This document shows, piece by piece, positions 1 to 3,200 of a stretch of DNA of 5,583 bases (position 1 is its first letter; every line of letters begins with the position of its first letter). The notes beneath the pieces were generated by a model. The model ran no database searches, had not been told where the DNA came from, and worked only from the letters and a program-made list of their open reading frames with translations. The position numbers and the translations under genes are program-made. Source of the DNA: JADHUC01 sp964617665 (GTDB lineage: Bacteria; Planctomycetota; Planctomycetia; Pirellulales; Pirellulaceae); the NCBI GenBank assembly GCA_964617665.1, contig CAZUAH010000788.1:1-5583 (forward strand), read 5' to 3'.

Positions 1-49
1 GAGTCCCTCAAAATGATCCCCAATCGTGAAGAGAATCTGGGCCGCCGGA
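1..49. repeat. Terminal inverted repeat, left copy (49 bp, perfect)
   Basis: Bases 1-49, starting gagtccctcaaaatgatccc and ending ggccgccgga, are the exact reverse complement of bases 5535-5583. The match fails at base 50 (g against a). The repeat reaches the very first base of the window, so its true outer limit is unknown. On the plus strand it would encode the residues before ATG 85; on the minus strand it is part of a short open frame. Confidence 0.97.
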
Positions 50-72
50 GACGCCGGCGACCAGTCCTTCAC
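1..72 (-). CDS. Possible divergent gene, 5' end only (24 codons, runs off left edge)
   Basis: On the minus strand a GTG at 72-70 opens a frame that stays open to the window edge, encoding V(M)KDWSPASP followed by AAQILFTIGDHFEGL. A GGAGG lies at 84-80, seven bases before the GTG, which is a good Shine-Dalgarno; GTG is the only standard start in this open stretch (198 to 1). The ILFTIGDHFE string faintly recalls the beginning of some polysaccharide-deacetylase-like proteins, but this is too short for a family call. If real, it starts only 12 bases from the giant gene's ATG in the opposite direction, which leaves no room for a promoter for either gene. It may equally be chance or the far side of a chimeric junction. 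Confidence 0.3.
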   Translation of the reverse strand, partial: MKDWSPASPAAQILFTIGDHFEGL

Positions 73-79
73 ATTGGTG

Positions 80-84
80 CCTCC
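80..84 (-). promoter_or_regulatory. Possible Shine-Dalgarno GGAGG for the minus-strand GTG at 72
   Basis: The plus strand reads cctcc at 80-84, i.e. GGAGG on the minus strand, spaced seven bases (caccaat) from GTG 72-70. Spacing and sequence are close to ideal, but many planctomycete genes lack such sites and a five-base match can occur by chance. Confidence 0.3.
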
Positions 85-213
85 ATGTTGAGGGCCCTGA
101 CACAGACGGTTTCCGACCTCCGGAATCGCCTCAAAGAGAAGGCGTGCGGGAACCAGTCCTCGCGCGGCCTGGAATTGGTCGAACTGGAAGACCGTATTCT
201 ATACAGTGCTTCA
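85..213 (+). other. N-terminal LEPR-XLL-type segment with LEDRILYSA motif
   Basis: Residues 1-43 are a basic, amphipathic start (MLRALTQTVSDLRNRLKEK) followed by the motif LEDRILYSA at residues 34-42 (bases 184-210). Many large planctomycete surface proteins carry a motif of the form LE-x-R-x-L-x-S-A/G near the N-terminus, catalogued as LEPR-XLL, in place of a clear classical signal peptide. Its role is thought to be in export or sorting but is not established. I see no long hydrophobic h-region or lipobox here. This motif is the best single taxonomic clue in the window and the main support for the start at 85. Confidence 0.75.
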
Positions 214-3200
214 CCCATCGTGGGCGAATTGATGGCCGCAGTGGACGGCGTTTCGCCGGAAGCACCTGCTGGTGACTGGTCTCCATTCTGCGCCACTGAC
301 GACGCCACTGATACCGTCGATCCAAGTCTTCTGGAGACGGACGGCGCAGGCTGGCGATCTGACAAATCGCTACAACCGGAATCCAAGACGGCGAATGATC
401 CGCCGTCGTCGGCCAGCCAATTCCCTGGAGCAAGCACGGATCCCTCACATCTCACGGCCTTGGATTCGCCAACTTCCGAGGCGCCGTCTGGCCAGCACGA
501 GGCTGCTCGAACTCAATTGGTCTTCGTTGACCAAACGGTGCAGGACTACGAGCGACTGCTATCCGATGTATTGACCAGTCGCGAGGACGCTCAGCCAGTG
601 GATGTGATTCTGCTGGACGGCAGCCGCGACGGCATGGAACAGATCACGGAGGAACTGGCAAACCGGGACGACCTGGATGCCGTGCACATTGTCTCGCACG
701 GCGTGGATGGAAAGCTCAAGCTCGGCAACGTTTGGCTGTTGACGGGAAGTATCGAGGGATATGCTGGTGATCTAGCTAGTTGGGGAAACTCGCTGAGTGA
801 TGAGGCCGATCTGCTTCTCTATGGATGTGATCTCGCCGATGGCGAGGACGGACGTGAGCTAGTCGAAGCGATCAGCGTGTTAACCGGCGCCGACGTGGCC
901 GCCAGCGTCGACGAAACAGGGCATGGCTCGCTGGGCGGCGACTGGGAACTCGAATACTCGACTGGCCTGATCGAGACAAACACGGTCTTCTCGTACTTGG
1001 TACGTGACAACTGGCACGGTCTCCTCGATGCCGCCGTCGTGGTCGTGGACACGAGCGCGGACACGTCCGATGGCGACACCACGTCCATTGCGGCCCTGCA
1101 GGCGGACAAAGGCGCCGACGGCTTGATTTCCCTGCGGGAAGCCATTCTTGCGGCCAACAACACGCCCAATTCCGGCGTCCCGGATGAGATCCATTTCGAC
1201 ATAGGCGCAGGCGGCATCCAGACGATTCAGCCAATATCCGCGCTGCCGACCATCAGCGATGCAGTAGTCATTGATGGCACTACGCAGCTCGGTTACAGCG
1301 GCTCGCCAATCATCGAGTTAGACGGCACTCTGACCACCTGGGACGACGGCATTGTCGTCTCCGGCGGAGGCACGACAATCCGCGGTTTGGTCATCAATCG
1401 CTTTGACGGCGGTGGCATTCGCATCATCGGTGCCGGGGCAAATGTCATCGAAGGCAATTACATCGGAACGGATATTTCGGGGAACAATGCGTTGGGCAAC
1501 GGTGGTGATGGCATCGAGGTCACCACGGGAGGCAACAGGATTGGCGGAACGACGGCCGAGCAGCGCAATGTGATCTCCGGAAACAGCCAAAACGGCATCC
1601 GGATCCATGGCGCAGGCGCGACCCTGAACCTGGTGCAGGGCAACTACATCGGAACGAATGCTGCCGGCACGACAGTCGTGGCGAACAACATGGATGGCAT
1701 TCAGATTGAGTCGTCCAACAATACGATCGGCGGTTCAGCAGCATCGGCGGGGAACATCGTCGGCGGCAACTTGGACGATGGCATCTCCATCGATAGCGGG
1801 GCAACGGGCAACACGATTCAGGGCAACTACATCGGCACCGAGGCATCCGGCAGTTTGAACCTGGCTAACGCCGACAACGGAATCGAAGTTGCCGACGGCA
1901 GCAGCAACGTCATTGGCGGCACATCCGCCGGCGAGGGCAATACTGTAGCCAACAATCTGAATACTGGCATCACCGTCGAGCAGGGCACGCAGAACGAGAT
2001 CCGCGGCAATTCGATATACGATAACGCTGGGTTGGGAATAGACCTAGATACGTCCGGCGTCGCCGCGAACGATGCCGGTGACGTTGATAGCGGCGCAAAC
2101 CAACTGCAGAACTACCCAGTGCTCTCGTCGGCGATGGTATCCGCCAGTGAGCTCACGATCAGCGGGACGTTTAGCAGCGAGGTGAACACTACATACGAGA
2201 TCGATTTCTACTCCAATATCATTCCCGATGGATCGGGACACGGCGAAGGAGAAGTCTATCTCGGCTCGACAACGGTTAATACCAACGCCAGCGGCAGCGC
2301 GGGCTTCAACGTTACACTACCGGGCGTGACAACAGCCGACGGCGATCTCATTTCAGCGACGGCCACTGATCCCGCAGGCAACACATCGGAGTTCGGTGCA
2401 AATATCACGGCCACATCAGACGATCCGCCGATTCTACTTACCGAAGTTCCGGTCACGATCGACGGCTCCGAAGATGACATCTGGAATGCCGCCGCAGCGC
2501 ACGAGATCCACCACGTGACCATCGGCGAGGTGACGGACGCGAGTGACCTGTCGGGAACGTGGAAAAGTCTGTGGGACAACGACTATCTCTACTTCCTGGT
2601 CGACGTAACCGACGACTTCCTGATCGACGACAGCGGTCCAGGCGATCCCTGGATGGACGACATTGTCGAAATCTTCATCGACGCGGATGCGAGTCAGGGA
2701 GTTTCGTACGATGGGATCAATGACTTCCATTTCGGGTTCCGCTGGAATGACAGCACTGTATATGTGGGGCCCAATTCCGTAGCGGATACGACCGGTGTGA
2801 CCTTCAGCCTTTTCAACACACCCAGCGGCTACCGCCTTGAAGCCGCAATTCCTTGGACCACGCTGGGCGTACAACCGGGTGTGGACGAGTTGATCGCCAT
2901 GGATGTGCAGGTGGCCGACGACGACGATGGCGGCGCCCGCGACGGCAAACGAGGATGGTACGCGACCGCCGAGGTCTCGTTCCACGACCCGAGTGCATTC
3001 GTTCCCGCACTGCTGGTTGACAGTCAGGCGATTAGCTTCTGGATGTCCACCAGCGAGGACGTAACGTCGCCCAGTGGGGCACCGGGCGCCGACTCGTGGA
3101 GCGGCGGTACCTTCCTTCGGTTTGGCAACCCTGGCCTTGGCTTAGAGCCCGGTGCTACCAACGGCTTCTTCACAACACCTGCGAACCTCGACGCATTCGC

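Noticed and set aside
13..84. ATG 13 as the start of the giant gene
   Set aside because: It lies within the terminal repeat, has no visible ribosome site, and would add a 24-residue Arg-rich leader (six Arg in a row) before a fitting N-terminus at ATG 85. It cannot be fully excluded.
272..574. Plus-strand 100-codon open frame in another frame near the left end
   Set aside because: It overlaps the linker and the DUF4347 start in frame 1; its product is Arg-rich and pattern-free, typical of a frame-shifted reading.
2434..2985. Minus-strand open frame of 183 codons, the longest antisense frame
   Set aside because: It lies wholly opposite the CBM9-like domain and the end of the domain before it, whose plus-strand reading is coherent. 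Its translation shows no recognisable domain; it is a shadow of GC-rich, Asp/Val-rich codons.
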